Program-made: the position numbers and the translations under genes
Notes under the pieces: generated by a model
Database searches by the model: none
Seen by the model: the letters and a program-made list of their open reading frames with translations, nothing else
What the model was told of the DNA's origin: nothing
Assembly (NCBI GenBank): GCA_945280365.1
Contig: CALYQD010000013.1
Location: 1 to 64,000 of the forward strand
Origin: an uncultured Apibacter sp.
GTDB lineage: Bacteria > Bacteroidota > Bacteroidia > Flavobacteriales > Weeksellaceae
Reading direction: 5' to 3'
DNA: 64,000 nucleotides
Shown here: one piece after another, positions 45,595 through 55,135 of the stretch
How the letters are laid out: each line of letters starts with the position of its first letter
How positions within the stretch are numbered: position 1 is the stretch's first letter

Positions 45595-46755
45595 TTACTT
45601 TCTTAATTCTAATATTTTCTTAACTTCATTTGCCGTAATGTTTTTGTGTTCTCCTAATTTCCATTCTCTTTTTTCCATTCGGTCATAAATTTTTTGGATA
45701 GCATCATCTCCTAAATTGTAATCGGAAAGTCTGGTTTTAATATTCATACTATGAAAAAAGCTTTCAACAGCAGTAATGGAATCGTTTATTAATTCTTCCG
45801 TAGAATCGGATTGTAAAGAAAAAACTTCTCTTCCTAATCTAAGTATTTTTTCTTTTTTCTCTTCTTTCTGTAATTTCATGACTCCGGGCAATACTATTGC
45901 TAGTGTTTGTGCATGATCAATTCCATAAAAAGCGGTTAACTCATGACCAATCAAATGCGTAGACCAATCTTGAGGAACCCCGCAAGCAATCCAACCGTTC
46001 AATGCCCAGGTGGAAGCCCACATTAGATTTGCGCGAATATCATAGTTTAAAGGGTCTTTTAATGCTTTAGGACCATCAATAATCAATACTTTTAATATGG
46101 ATTCTGCCATAAAATCCTGTAATAAACCATTTACCGGATAGGTTAAATACTGTTCTATTACATGTACAAACGAATCAATAACTCCATTACTGATTTGCAC
46201 AGGAGGAAGTGTGAAAGTAACACTTGGATCTAAAACAGAAAACTTAGGGTAGACAAGGGAAGAACTAAATGACAATTTTTCAAGGGTTTCTTTTTTAGTA
46301 ATGACAGCTCCCGCATTCATTTCCGATGCAGTAGCAGAAAGAGTCAATATTGTTCCAAATGGAAGCGCTTTATTAATTACCACATTCGGCTTATCTGCAA
46401 GAATTCTCCATGGATCACCTTCTTCAAAACAAGCGGCAGCAACAATAAATTTTGTAGCATCAATAACAGATCCGCCACCCACAGCTAAAATGTAATCAAT
46501 ATTTTTCTGTTTTATTACCTCTACTGCTTGCATACAAGTTTCATAATGAGGATTAGGCTCAATACCTGAAAATTCAAACCACTGATAGTCTTTTAATGCA
46601 TTTTTTACCTGATCATAAACACCATTTTTTTTGATGCTACCTCCTCCGTATATAACTAAAACTTTATAGTGTGAAGGTATCTCTTTTGTTATTTCGGAAA
46701 TCATATTCTTTCCAAACAAAATTTTTACAGGATTAACAAAAGCAAAATTATTCAT
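45595..46755 (-). CDS. iron-containing alcohol dehydrogenase (YqhD/BDH type)
   Basis: An NAD(P)H-dependent aldehyde reductase or alcohol dehydrogenase of the type III, metal-dependent family. It begins MNNFAFVNPVKILFGK, has the Rossmann GGGSIKKNG and AVGGGSVIDATKFI segments, and the metal ligands in IDSFVHVIEQ, LIGHELTAFYGIDHAQTLAIV. At 386 aa it is the size of E. coli YqhD (387 aa), which reduces short and medium-chain aldehydes with NADPH. It is unlinked by function to the adjoining ATP synthase operon and is bounded by terminators on both sides. Confidence 0.92.
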   Translation of the reverse strand: MNNFAFVNPVKILFGKNMISEITKEIPSHYKVLVIYGGGSIKKNGVYDQVKNALKDYQWFEFSGIEPNPHYETCMQAVEVIKQKNIDYILAVGGGSVIDATKFIVAAACFEEGDPWRILADKPNVVINKALPFGTILTLSATASEMNAGAVITKKETLEKLSFSSSLVYPKFSVLDPSVTFTLPPVQISNGVIDSFVHVIEQYLTYPVNGLLQDFMAESILKVLIIDGPKALKDPLNYDIRANLMWASTWALNGWIACGVPQDWSTHLIGHELTAFYGIDHAQTLAIVLPGVMKLQKEEKKEKILRLGREVFSLQSDSTEELINDSITAVESFFHSMNIKTRLSDYNLGDDAIQKIYDRMEKREWKLGEHKNITANEVKKILELRK

Positions 46756-46813
46756 TATTCAATTTTTAACTGTTTTTAGTCTCTCAAAATTTGAACCAAA
46801 TCTGGATAAAAAC

Positions 46814-46846
46814 AAAAAAGGTTACCAATTTAGGTAACCTTTTTTT
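46814..46846 (-). terminator. terminator of the ATP synthase operon
   Basis: A 13-bp stem AAAAAAGGTTACC/GGTAACCTTTTTT with a 6-base loop lies 18 bases behind atpG and is followed on the minus strand by T residues. Confidence 0.9.
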
Positions 46847-46863
46847 ATATAAACAAATGAATT

Positions 46864-47736
46864 TTAATTTTCCAATGCTTGTGCGCCGCTCACTATTTCA
46901 ATTAATTCATTAGTAATAGAGGCTTGTCGAGCTTTATTATAAGATATAGATAATTGACTTTTTAATGATTTAGCGTTATCTGTGGCTGCTTGCATCGCAG
47001 ACATTCTTGCTCCATGTTCTGCCGCATTAGAATCCAAAATAGCTTTAAAAAGTTGAGTTTTTAAAGAGGTAGGAATAAGGTGTGATAAAATGCTTTCTTT
47101 AGACGGCTCATAAATGTAATCATTTACCGTAGAAGTATTATTATTAGTAGTTTCAGGTAGTTCAATAGGCAAGAATTGTTCTACTTGTAAAAGTTGTACA
47201 ACGGCATTTTTAAATCGGTTATAAATTAACTCTATTCTGTCATATTCTCCAGATACATATTTGTTCATTAAATCATCAGATATAGCTGAGGTATTTTCAT
47301 AAGTAGGTGCATCCCAAAGTGAGCTACTGTTTTTATAAACTGATACTACTTTTTTTAAGTTTTCATATCCGTTTTTGCCTATAGTTAAAATATCCACTTG
47401 AATATTTTTATATTCATTGTCCAAAAGATTTTTAACTGCTTTAATTACAGTTGAATTGAAAGCTCCTGCCAATCCTTTATTAGAAGTAATGACAACAAGT
47501 AAAACTTTTTTAAGTTCTCTTTTTTTTATGTATTCAGCTCCTCCCGAATCGTTATCAAAAGAAGAACTAACATTGGATAATAGTTCCTGCATTTTTTCTG
47601 AATAAGGACGTAGCCTTAAAATTGCATCCTGAGCTCTTTTCAGTTTAGAAGAAGAAACCATCATCATTGCACTTGTAATTTGCATGGTAGAATTTACTGA
47701 TGCAATTCGATTTCGTATTTCTTTTAATGTTGCCAT
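46864..47736 (-). CDS. atpG: ATP synthase gamma subunit
   Basis: The central rotor stalk of F1. The N-terminal MATLKEIRNRIASVNSTMQIT coiled-coil start and the C-terminal EHGARMSAMQAATDNAKSL and ITNELIEIVSGAQALEN helices, which insert in the alpha/beta hexamer, are diagnostic. The 290-aa length is usual. It is the last gene of the operon, followed by a strong terminator; atpD and atpC do not follow as they would in E. coli. Confidence 0.97.
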   Translation of the reverse strand: MATLKEIRNRIASVNSTMQITSAMMMVSSSKLKRAQDAILRLRPYSEKMQELLSNVSSSFDNDSGGAEYIKKRELKKVLLVVITSNKGLAGAFNSTVIKAVKNLLDNEYKNIQVDILTIGKNGYENLKKVVSVYKNSSSLWDAPTYENTSAISDDLMNKYVSGEYDRIELIYNRFKNAVVQLLQVEQFLPIELPETTNNNTSTVNDYIYEPSKESILSHLIPTSLKTQLFKAILDSNAAEHGARMSAMQAATDNAKSLKSQLSISYNKARQASITNELIEIVSGAQALEN

Positions 47737-47761
47737 TTTCTATTATCGTCTTTTATTTTTT

Positions 47762-49339
47762 TTAAGAATAATTTTTAACAACTCCAGCTATGATTTTATC
47801 TAAAGAAGACGTTATAGTGTCATCAATTTTTCCGGCTTTTAAAGTTTGTAATAAATCTGCATGTTGAGTACGTAATGTCTCCGTCAAATTTCTTTTAAAA
47901 TCCTGAACTTTATTTACAGGAACTTCCCGTAGTAAATTTTGAGTTCCGGCATATATGATGGCAATCTGCTCTTCTACAGGCATTGGCGAATTTACAGATT
48001 GTTTCAAAATTTCCACATTTCTTTCGCCTTTAGCAATAACTGCAGCAGTAGCAGGGTCTAGATCAGAACCAAATTTAGCAAATGCTTCCAATTCACGAAA
48101 CTGAGCTTGGTCGATCTTAAGAGTTCCCGATACTTTTTTCATAGGTTTAATCTGCGCAGAACCACCCACTCGAGATACAGAAATTCCAACGTTGATTGCA
48201 GGTCTAACCCCTGAATTGAATAAATCTGATTCTAAGAATATTTGTCCATCTGTAATAGATATTACATTCGTTGGAATATAAGCAGAAACGTCTCCGGCTT
48301 GTGTTTCAATAATTGGGAGAGCAGTTAAGGAGCCTCCACCTTTTACCATACCCTTTAAAGAGTCCGGTAAATCGTTCATATTAGAGGCTACTTCATCATT
48401 ATTAATAATTTTAGCAGCTCGTTCTAATAGCCGCGAATGTAAATAGAAAACATCTCCAGGATAGGCTTCACGACCCGGTGGTCTTCTTAATAATAGAGAA
48501 ACTTCACGATAAGCAACTGCTTGTTTTGAAAGGTCATCATAAATTATTAATGCAGATCTTCCAGTATCTCTAAGAAATTCTCCAATAGAAGCTCCGGCAA
48601 AGGGAGCATAAACCTGCATAGGGGCAGGGTCTGATGCATTAGCTGCAACTACTACGGTATATGCCATTGCTCCCTTATCTTCCAAAGTTTTTACGATTTG
48701 TGCAACTGTAGAAGCTTTCTGAGCTATAGCAACATAAATACAATAAACAGGTTTTCCCTGATCATAAAATTCTTTTTGATTAAGAATAGTATCGATAGCT
48801 ACCGTTGATTTACCGGTTTGACGATCTCCAATTATTAATTCTCTTTGTCCCCTTCCTATGGGAATCATTGAATCTATAGCTACAATACCTGTTTGTAAAG
48901 GTTCATTTACGGGCTGACGAAATAATACTCCGGGAGCTTTTCTTTCCAAAGGCATTCTAAACAAATCTCCGGTAATCGGTCCTTTTCCGTCTATGGGAGC
49001 CCCTAAGGTATCAACAACTCTTCCTATCATGCCTTCCCCTACATCAATAGAGGCAATGGTTTTAGTTCTTTTAACGATATCTCCTTCTTTAATACCGTTG
49101 GATTTACCCAATAGAATTACTCCTACATTATCTTCCTCTAAATTCTGAACCATTCCTTCCAAACCATTGGAAAATTTTACAAGTTCTCCTTGTTCTGCAT
49201 TACTAAGTCCATAAATCCGTGCAATACCGTCACCAACTTGTAAAACAGTCCCTACTTCGTCAAGGGAAATATTTTGATCAAAATTTGATAATTGTTGTTT
49301 TAAGATTGCAGAAACTTCTGCGGGTTTTATATCTGCCAT
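47762..49339 (-). CDS. atpA: ATP synthase alpha subunit
   Basis: A non-catalytic nucleotide-binding subunit of F1. The Walker A motif GDRQTGKS is at residues 171-178. The [19 protein letters not shown]-terminal barrel, [37 protein letters not shown] (seen in parts) and SRVGGSAQ are family blocks. At 525 aa it is full length. It is flanked by atpH upstream and atpG downstream. Confidence 0.98.
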   Translation of the reverse strand: MADIKPAEVSAILKQQLSNFDQNISLDEVGTVLQVGDGIARIYGLSNAEQGELVKFSNGLEGMVQNLEEDNVGVILLGKSNGIKEGDIVKRTKTIASIDVGEGMIGRVVDTLGAPIDGKGPITGDLFRMPLERKAPGVLFRQPVNEPLQTGIVAIDSMIPIGRGQRELIIGDRQTGKSTVAIDTILNQKEFYDQGKPVYCIYVAIAQKASTVAQIVKTLEDKGAMAYTVVVAANASDPAPMQVYAPFAGASIGEFLRDTGRSALIIYDDLSKQAVAYREVSLLLRRPPGREAYPGDVFYLHSRLLERAAKIINNDEVASNMNDLPDSLKGMVKGGGSLTALPIIETQAGDVSAYIPTNVISITDGQIFLESDLFNSGVRPAINVGISVSRVGGSAQIKPMKKVSGTLKIDQAQFRELEAFAKFGSDLDPATAAVIAKGERNVEILKQSVNSPMPVEEQIAIIYAGTQNLLREVPVNKVQDFKRNLTETLRTQHADLLQTLKAGKIDDTITSSLDKIIAGVVKNYS

Positions 49340-49372
49340 TGTGGTCTATATTTATAAGTTATAGGTAAAATA

Positions 49373-49915
49373 TTAAAATATTTTATTACTTAATTTTTTC
49401 TGAATATTATTTAATTCTGATTTTACGCTAGCATCAATTTGCTGGTCATCAATACGTAAAATATATCCTCCGATCAATGATTCATCAATTTTATTTTCGA
49501 TTATTGCTTTTTCTTGATTGATCTTAGGATAGGTATTTAAAATTTGACTTGTTGTTTCTTTATCTAATAGAAAGGTAGAAACTATTTCTACACGCTGTAT
49601 ACCATTATATTTATCGTACAATTCCAAAACTTGTTGTGCTATTTCCAATAAATCATTTTCCCTTTTATGTTTTACAACAAGAGTGATAAAATTACGAGAA
49701 GTAGGGGAAAAAGATTTAAAAATCTCATTTATGATTTGAACCTTTTTAGGGGTTTCAATAATCGGAGATTTTAAAAAAAATTGTAAATCTTTACTCTGTC
49801 TGATTAAGTCAGTTAAAGAATGCATTTCTTTAACGATTGCTTCGCCTTCATTTAAAGATAAAGCATATTCCCATAATCCGGTTGCATAACGTTTGGCGAG
49901 TTTTACAACTGACAT
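49373..49915 (-). CDS. atpH: ATP synthase delta subunit
   Basis: The peripheral-stalk subunit linking F1 to the b subunits. The 180-aa protein has the KLAKRYATGLWEYAL start typical of the family's N-terminal helical domain. The later DESLIGGYILRIDDQQIDASVKSELNNIQKKL signature is visible in parts near the C terminus. It lies one base from atpF and 33 bases ahead of atpA. Confidence 0.95.
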   Translation of the reverse strand: MSVVKLAKRYATGLWEYALSLNEGEAIVKEMHSLTDLIRQSKDLQFFLKSPIIETPKKVQIINEIFKSFSPTSRNFITLVVKHKRENDLLEIAQQVLELYDKYNGIQRVEIVSTFLLDKETTSQILNTYPKINQEKAIIENKIDESLIGGYILRIDDQQIDASVKSELNNIQKKLSNKIF

Positions 49916-49916
49916 A

Positions 49917-50411
49917 TTAGTTCAATTTAGCTTGGTTAACTAATGATTCTATAAGCTTTTTTTGTTCTTCAGGATTAGATAATTCTTTTTGAAGAATTTT
50001 TTTTGCTATATCGATGGATAAATCTGCTACCTCACTTTTTATTTGATTAATGGCAGATATTCTTTCAGCATTGATAGTATCTTTTGCAGATTGAATAATT
50101 TTGTTACCCTCTGCTATAGCTTCATCTTTTGCTTCGCTAACAATTTTATCTTTAATTTCGCGAGCTTCTTTCAATATTGCGTCTCTTTCCATACGAGCTT
50201 CTTTCAAAATCTGCTCATTCTGAGAGGTAAGTTTTGCCATAGCTTCTCGCGCATTTTTTGCTTCATCTAAAGATTTCTGTATTGAATTCTCTCTGTTTTC
50301 TAAGGCTTTTAAAATGGGATTCCATGCAAATTTCCTTAAAATAATTAATAAAACTATAAAGGAAATGGTCATCCAAAATATTAAGCCGATTGAAGGAGTT
50401 AATAAATCCAT
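49917..50411 (-). CDS. atpF: ATP synthase b subunit
   Basis: The membrane-anchored peripheral stalk. One N-terminal transmembrane helix (about residues 7-27, in LIFWMTISFIVLLIILRKF) is followed by a long charged coiled coil rich in Ala, Glu and Lys to the C terminus. At 164 aa it is normal. It is separated from atpE by 104 bases that contain a strong hairpin, and joins atpH with one base between. Confidence 0.96.
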   Translation of the reverse strand: MDLLTPSIGLIFWMTISFIVLLIILRKFAWNPILKALENRENSIQKSLDEAKNAREAMAKLTSQNEQILKEARMERDAILKEAREIKDKIVSEAKDEAIAEGNKIIQSAKDTINAERISAINQIKSEVADLSIDIAKKILQKELSNPEEQKKLIESLVNQAKLN

Positions 50412-50464
50412 ATTTTATATCTTTTTAACTTTTTATAAAAGAGTTTACCTAAATTATTAAAAGA

Positions 50465-50503
50465 AAACTCGAATAACCAACCGTTATCATTTCGAGTTTT
50501 CTA
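50465..50503 (-). other. hairpin between atpE and atpF
   Basis: An 11-bp perfect stem GAAAACTCGAA/TTCGAGTTTTC, with further pairing ATAAC/GTTAT inside, follows the atpE stop by 12 bases on the minus strand and precedes a T-rich tract. It could act as a partial terminator or 3' protector that raises c-subunit mRNA relative to downstream genes. Confidence 0.6.
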
Positions 50504-50515
50504 ATATTTTTCTTC

Positions 50516-50731
<216 letters not shown>

Positions 50732-51835
50732 TTAATGTTCTTCATGACTATCCTCTGTTGCCATACCAAAGTATAGGGCAGACAAGGTTGTAAATATATA
50801 TGCTTGTAAAGCGGTAACTAAAATTTCGATTACACTTATAAAGACAACTGCAACGACAGAAACCGGGGCTACAAAATATGATTTGAATATAAAAATTAGT
50901 GATATTAAACTTATAATTATTATGTGTCCAGCAGTTATATTAGCAAATAATCGTACCATTAGAGAAAATGGTTTTGTAAAAATACCAATAACTTCTATAG
51001 GTGCTAAAAATAGTTTCATGGGAACGGGTACTCCAGGAGTCCAGAATATATGTTTCCAGTAATTTTTATTTCCACTAATATTGGTTATTATAAATGTGAT
51101 AACCGCTAATGTAAAAGTTACTGCGATATTTCCAGTTAGATTAGCTCCAAATGGGAAAAAAGGAATTAATCCCATAACGTTATTTAACCATATAAAGAAA
51201 AATACCGTTAGTAGATAGGGCATGTATTTTTTATATTTTTTTTCTCCTATATTAGGGATAGCTATTTCATCTTTCACAAATACTACTAAAGGTTCGACTA
51301 CTGCAGCTACTCCTTTAGGAACTCCATTGTATGCACTCGATTTATAATATCGAGCTGCTGTAATAAATACAACAAGCAGTATTAATAGCGAAAGCCACAT
51401 GGAAAAAATATTTTTAGTTATAGAAAAATCTAAGGGTGCTTTATTGATCGGATGATGTTGATCATCAAGATGCATAATCTTAGATGACTCAATTATATAT
51501 TCACCGGCATTATTTTTTCTTGTATTTGCATAATATATCTTTTCGTGGAACTTTACAAAATTCATTCCCTTTTTTTCTATAATAACTTCTCCGTTATCAT
51601 CTCCCTTAAATTCTTTTGAAGAAAAGGTAACAATACCCTTATCAGTCCAAAGAATAACAGGCAAATAAAGGGTGACATCTTCGCCCCAAATTTCAAATTG
51701 ATGAGCATCCTTCACGTGATGCATCGCAGTTTCAGTGGGGTTAAATGTTTCTGAATCATTATTTTTTGTGCCTTCAGCAAATGTGAAGTTTAAGGTAAAA
51801 ACTAAAACTAAAAAGTTAACTGCAAGTTTTATCAT
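50732..51835 (-). CDS. atpB: ATP synthase a subunit with N-terminal extension
   Basis: The stator channel of Fo. The proton-path Arg is in SLMVRLFANITAGH and the last two helices contain VEILVTALQAYIFTTL-like sequence. Compared with E. coli (271 aa) it carries about 110 extra residues at the N terminus: a signal-like hydrophobic segment (LAVNFLVLVFTLNFTFA), then a soluble domain containing FEIWGEDVTLYLPVILW. This extended form is known from Flavobacteriia. I start at the sixth residue of the longest frame (which begins at 51850) because the -7 element at 51858-51865 would leave no leader otherwise. Confidence 0.93.
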   Translation of the reverse strand: MIKLAVNFLVLVFTLNFTFAEGTKNNDSETFNPTETAMHHVKDAHQFEIWGEDVTLYLPVILWTDKGIVTFSSKEFKGDDNGEVIIEKKGMNFVKFHEKIYYANTRKNNAGEYIIESSKIMHLDDQHHPINKAPLDFSITKNIFSMWLSLLILLVVFITAARYYKSSAYNGVPKGVAAVVEPLVVFVKDEIAIPNIGEKKYKKYMPYLLTVFFFIWLNNVMGLIPFFPFGANLTGNIAVTFTLAVITFIITNISGNKNYWKHIFWTPGVPVPMKLFLAPIEVIGIFTKPFSLMVRLFANITAGHIIIISLISLIFIFKSYFVAPVSVVAVVFISVIEILVTALQAYIFTTLSALYFGMATEDSHEEH

Positions 51836-51857
51836 ATTATTCAGATTCATAAATATG

Positions 51858-51865
51858 CAAATATA
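51858..51865 (-). promoter_or_regulatory. -7 element for atpBEFHAG
   Basis: The minus strand reads TATATTTG, directly upstream of atpB. It suggests that the six-gene operon has its own promoter independent of the small gene at 51946-52140. Confidence 0.6.
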
Positions 51866-51945
51866 CTCATTTTTAAATCACAATCCATGTGTATGACTTT
51901 TTTCATATTTCATTATATATTTAAAAGAAACTATGATTTATATTT

Positions 51946-52140
51946 TCATCTTTGTTTTCTCAATATTTGACGAATGATAGTAATTAGTCCAATAGCTATT
52001 CCCAATAAAGTGAAAATTATTGTAAATAGTGGCTTCATGGATAGATATTGTTCATCAAGATAATGCCCTATTCCTGCAAATAGTAGGATAGTTACCATAA
52101 GCTGAATACCTAATCCGGAATAAAAAGCATAATCTTTCAT
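51946..52140 (-). CDS. AtpZ/AtpI-family small membrane protein
   Basis: A 64-aa protein with two transmembrane helices (about residues 7-25 and 37-57), a short loop with HYLDEQYLSMKP, and a basic tail (RKQR). This is the layout of the AtpZ/AtpI proteins that precede ATP synthase operons and assist c-ring assembly or Mg uptake. It lies 96 bases ahead of atpB on the same strand with its own -7 element. Confidence 0.85.
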   Translation of the reverse strand: MKDYAFYSGLGIQLMVTILLFAGIGHYLDEQYLSMKPLFTIIFTLLGIAIGLITIIRQILRKQR

Positions 52141-52162
52141 TTTAATTGCACAATTTCTCTTA

Positions 52163-52170
52163 CAAATTTA
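52163..52170 (-). promoter_or_regulatory. -7 element for the AtpZ/AtpI-like gene
   Basis: The minus strand reads TAAATTTG, 22 bases upstream of the start codon. Confidence 0.5.
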
Positions 52171-52290
52171 CAAATTTTAATAGAATAATGCTACTTTTTC
52201 AATACTAAAAGGGTGATAGGGGATTTATACTATATTAATTTATAAAAAGGTATATTTGAATAGCTGTATTTACTTAAAATTGAATTAAAA

Positions 52291-52322
52291 TTTGTAGTTT
52301 TAAGAACTTATACTTAACTTTG
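52291..52322 (+). promoter_or_regulatory. promoter of DUF177-rpmF
   Basis: A full match to the Bacteroidota promoter: -33 TTTG (52291-52294), 20-base spacer, -7 TAACTTTG (52315-52322). Transcription would begin near 52329, only a few bases before the ATG at 52335. Confidence 0.75.
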
Positions 52323-52334
52323 CAATCCATATTT

Positions 52335-52814
52335 ATGGAAAGGTTACGCAATTATGATATTTTGTTTTCGTCATTAAAGCTTGGAAGCCATAGCTTTACG
52401 ATGGATATTGAACAACCTTTTTTTGATTTGTTTGATTTTACACAAGAATTCAAAGGGCCAGAAATAACGGTTAATGTTGAACTAATTAAGCATTCTTCGT
52501 TTTTAGAATTGAAGATAAAAACTGAAGGTGTTGTGATGTTAATATGTGATATTTCTGGTGAGGAATATGAACAAGTTGTAAAGAATGAAATCAAAACATT
52601 AGTCAAATTTGGTGATGCCTTTGACGATACTAATGAGGAAGTTTTAATATTACCATTAGGTTCCCATAGCATAAATGTCGCTCAATTGATTTATGAAAGC
52701 GTGCTTTTATCCATACCAATGAAGCATGTTCATCCTAAATATTCTGAAGGATATGAGGACGAATATACAAGTTTACTTGAAAAGTATGGCCTGTCTGATG
52801 AAGAAGGCAAATAA
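52335..52814 (+). CDS. DUF177 family protein (YceD-like)
   Basis: A small acidic cytosolic protein of the DUF177/YceD family, which almost always precedes rpmF and is linked to ribosome or 23S rRNA accumulation. The 159-aa product has a beta-rich N-terminal half and the conserved CDISGEEYEQ segment in place of the usual CxRxL-type motif. The C terminus (SLLEKYGLSDEEGK) is acidic. The longest frame uses a TTG at 52320, which lies within the -7 promoter element, so I chose the ATG at 52335. rpmF follows after 34 bases. Confidence 0.88.
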   Translation: MERLRNYDILFSSLKLGSHSFTMDIEQPFFDLFDFTQEFKGPEITVNVELIKHSSFLELKIKTEGVVMLICDISGEEYEQVVKNEIKTLVKFGDAFDDTNEEVLILPLGSHSINVAQLIYESVLLSIPMKHVHPKYSEGYEDEYTSLLEKYGLSDEEGK

Positions 52815-52848
52815 TATATAAAATTAAAAAAATATTTAAGGAAGAATT

Positions 52849-53049
52849 ATGGCACATCCTAAAAGACGTCAGTCATCTACAAGAAGAGATAAAAGAAGAA
52901 CTCACTACAAAGCGTCAGTTCCTCAATTGGCTAAATGTTCAACAACTGGAGAATTACACTTGTTTCATCGTGCACACTGGCATGAGGGAAAATTATACTA
53001 CAGGGGAAAGGTAGTTATGGAAAAGAATGTAGAAGAAGTTGAAGAATAA
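52849..53049 (+). CDS. rpmF: 50S ribosomal protein L32
   Basis: A small basic ribosomal protein starting [20 protein letters not shown], the L32 signature. It continues with the [25 protein letters not shown] block and an acidic tail. It has a single Cys rather than the paired CxxC zinc ligands of some species. The 66-aa length is normal. It is cotranscribed with the DUF177 gene and closed by a terminator. Confidence 0.97.
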   Translation: MAHPKRRQSSTRRDKRRTHYKASVPQLAKCSTTGELHLFHRAHWHEGKLYYRGKVVMEKNVEEVEE

Positions 53050-53087
53050 TTCTATAATCTTAGAATATAAAAATATAAAATAATGTT

Positions 53088-53122
53088 ACCATTTAATTAA
53101 ATTTTAATTAAATGGTTTTTTT
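53088..53122 (+). terminator. terminator of DUF177-rpmF
   Basis: A 14-base inverted repeat ACCATTTAATTAAA/TTTAATTAAATGGT is followed by TTTTTT. The centre is A+T only and probably opens as a loop. Confidence 0.75.
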
Positions 53123-53147
53123 CTATATAAAATTAATATATTTCCAT

Positions 53148-53155
53148 TACATTTG
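53148..53155 (+). promoter_or_regulatory. -7 element for accBC
   Basis: TACATTTG matches TAnnTTTG, 26 bases upstream of accB. Confidence 0.55.
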
Positions 53156-53181
53156 GAAAATTAAATTAAAAGTTCTAGCTC

Positions 53182-53658
53182 ATGGACATTAAAGAAATTC
53201 AAAATTTAATTAAATTTGTATCTAAATCAGATGTTGCAGAAGTAACATATAAAACAGATGAATTCGAGATTTCTATAAAGACTAATAACGGTTCGATAGT
53301 TTATGCACCAGAAGTTTCTCGACCTATGCCAACGATAGCAAATCATCCAGCAGCAGCTACGCCAACTGTAACTAGTAATCAACCTGAATCTTCACAAGCT
53401 GAAGAAGATACATCTAAGTATGTAACTATTAAATCTCCTATGATTGGTACATTTTACAGAAAACCGTCTCCGGATAAAGAAGTGTTTGTAAATGTAGGAG
53501 ATACTATAAGTGCAGGAAGTATTGTTTGTGTGATAGAAGCAATGAAATTATTTAATGAAATAGAGTCTGAAGTTTCGGGAAAAATTGTTAAATTTTTAGT
53601 AGATGATGCTTCTCCAGTAGAATTTGACCAACCTTTATTTTTAGTTGATCCATCTTAA
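53182..53658 (+). CDS. accB: acetyl-CoA carboxylase biotin carboxyl carrier protein
   Basis: Carries biotin in acetyl-CoA carboxylase, the first committed step of fatty acid synthesis. The C-terminal biotinyl domain (about residues 80-158) contains CVIEAMKLFNEIE, with the biotinylated Lys122. The N-terminal helix and a Pro/Ala/Thr/Ser-rich linker (about 45-78) are typical. At 158 aa it has the standard length. It is 30 bases ahead of accC. Confidence 0.97.
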   Translation: MDIKEIQNLIKFVSKSDVAEVTYKTDEFEISIKTNNGSIVYAPEVSRPMPTIANHPAAATPTVTSNQPESSQAEEDTSKYVTIKSPMIGTFYRKPSPDKEVFVNVGDTISAGSIVCVIEAMKLFNEIESEVSGKIVKFLVDDASPVEFDQPLFLVDPS

Positions 53659-53688
53659 TTAAATTAATCAAAATTAAAAGTCAAGTGT

Positions 53689-55047
53689 ATGTTTAAAAAG
53701 ATTTTGATTGCTAATAGAGGTGAGATTGCCATGCGTATTCTTAGAACAGCAAAAGAAATGGGTATAAAAACCGTTGCTGTTTATTCTACGGCAGATGCCA
53801 AAAGTTTGCATCTACGATTTGCTGATGAAGCAGTATGTATTGGACCAGCAGCAAGTAAAAACTCGTATCTTAAACAACTTAATATTTTAGCAGCTGCAGA
53901 AGTTACTAATGCAGATGCTATTCATCCGGGGTATGGATTTCTTTCAGAAAATGCAAATTTTTCAAGATCTTGCCAAAAGATGGGTATTAAATTCATTGGT
54001 GGTACTCCCGAAAATATTGAAAGAATGGGGGACAAGGCTTCTGCCAAAGCAACCATGAAAGAAGCTGGAGTTCCAACTGTACCTGGCTCAGATGGATTAA
54101 TAGCGTCTTATGAAGATGCTGTCAAAATTGCTAAAGAAATAGGTTATCCTGTAATGCTTAAAGCAACTGCAGGAGGGGGAGGAAAAGGAATGAGAGCAAT
54201 ATGGAAAGAAGAAAATCTAAAAAGTTCTTGGGACTCCGCTGTTCAAGAAGCTGAAGCTGCATTTGGGAATGGAGGTATGTATATGGAAAAGCTTATTGAA
54301 GAACCTAGACATATTGAAATCCAAATAGCGGGTGATAAGTATGGCAAAGCCATTCATTTGTCTGAAAGAGATTGTTCAGTACAAAGACGTCATCAAAAAT
54401 TGGCAGAAGAAACACCTTCTCCATTTATTACTGAAGATTTACGCAAAAAAATGGGAGATGCAGCTGTTAAAGCAGCTGAATATATCGGTTATGAAGGAGT
54501 GGGTACTATTGAATTTTTAGTTGATAAATATAAAAATTTCTATTTTATGGAGATGAATACAAGAATTCAAGTAGAACATCCCATTACAGAACAAATTACC
54601 GATTTAGATTTATTAAAACTTCAAATAGAATTAGCTGCCGGAGCTAAAGTTCCTAAAAATAATTTTTATCCTCAAAGACATTCTATAGAATGTAGAATTA
54701 ATGCGGAAGATGTTTATAATGATTTTCGCCCTTCACCAGGAAAAATTGTTACGCTAAATATACCAGGTGGAAATGGAGTTAGAGTTGATACTCATGTATA
54801 TTCCGGATATACAATTCCACCATTTTACGATTCCATGATAGCTAAATTAATAGTTACCGCTCCTACTAGAGATGAAGCAATTATAAAAATGAAGAGAGCA
54901 TTAGATGAGTTTTATATTGAAGGAGTAAAAACTACCATTCCATTACACAGGCAACTTATGGATGATCCTAATTTCCTTAAAGGAGATTATACGACAAAAT
55001 TTATGGAAGATTTTGTTTTGGATAGAAAATACGAATACGATCTTTAA
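53689..55047 (+). CDS. accC: acetyl-CoA carboxylase biotin carboxylase
   Basis: The ATP-grasp enzyme carboxylating the biotin on AccB. It has the N-terminal [18 protein letters not shown] segment, the glycine-rich ATP loop [26 protein letters not shown], and [17 protein letters not shown]. The 452-aa length matches family members (about 450 aa). accB and accC form an operon closed by a strong terminator. The accA and accD carboxyltransferase genes are not in this window. Confidence 0.98.
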   Translation: MFKKILIANRGEIAMRILRTAKEMGIKTVAVYSTADAKSLHLRFADEAVCIGPAASKNSYLKQLNILAAAEVTNADAIHPGYGFLSENANFSRSCQKMGIKFIGGTPENIERMGDKASAKATMKEAGVPTVPGSDGLIASYEDAVKIAKEIGYPVMLKATAGGGGKGMRAIWKEENLKSSWDSAVQEAEAAFGNGGMYMEKLIEEPRHIEIQIAGDKYGKAIHLSERDCSVQRRHQKLAEETPSPFITEDLRKKMGDAAVKAAEYIGYEGVGTIEFLVDKYKNFYFMEMNTRIQVEHPITEQITDLDLLKLQIELAAGAKVPKNNFYPQRHSIECRINAEDVYNDFRPSPGKIVTLNIPGGNGVRVDTHVYSGYTIPPFYDSMIAKLIVTAPTRDEAIIKMKRALDEFYIEGVKTTIPLHRQLMDDPNFLKGDYTTKFMEDFVLDRKYEYDL

Positions 55048-55093
55048 TTAAGATCTTATTTGAAACAAAATATATAGATAACTTTATAAATTT

Positions 55094-55130
55094 AAAAAAG
55101 GAAATTAAAATTATTTTAATTTCCTTTTTT
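55094..55130. terminator. bidirectional terminator between accC and the pRiA4b-like gene
   Basis: A 17-bp stem AAAAAAGGAAATTAAAA/TTTTAATTTCCTTTTTT with a 3-base loop lies between convergent genes. The A- and T-runs on either side let it end both transcripts. Confidence 0.85.
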
Positions 55131-55135
55131 TATTT

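Noticed and set aside
52320..52334. TTG start for the DUF177 gene
   Set aside because: It lies inside the predicted -7 promoter element.
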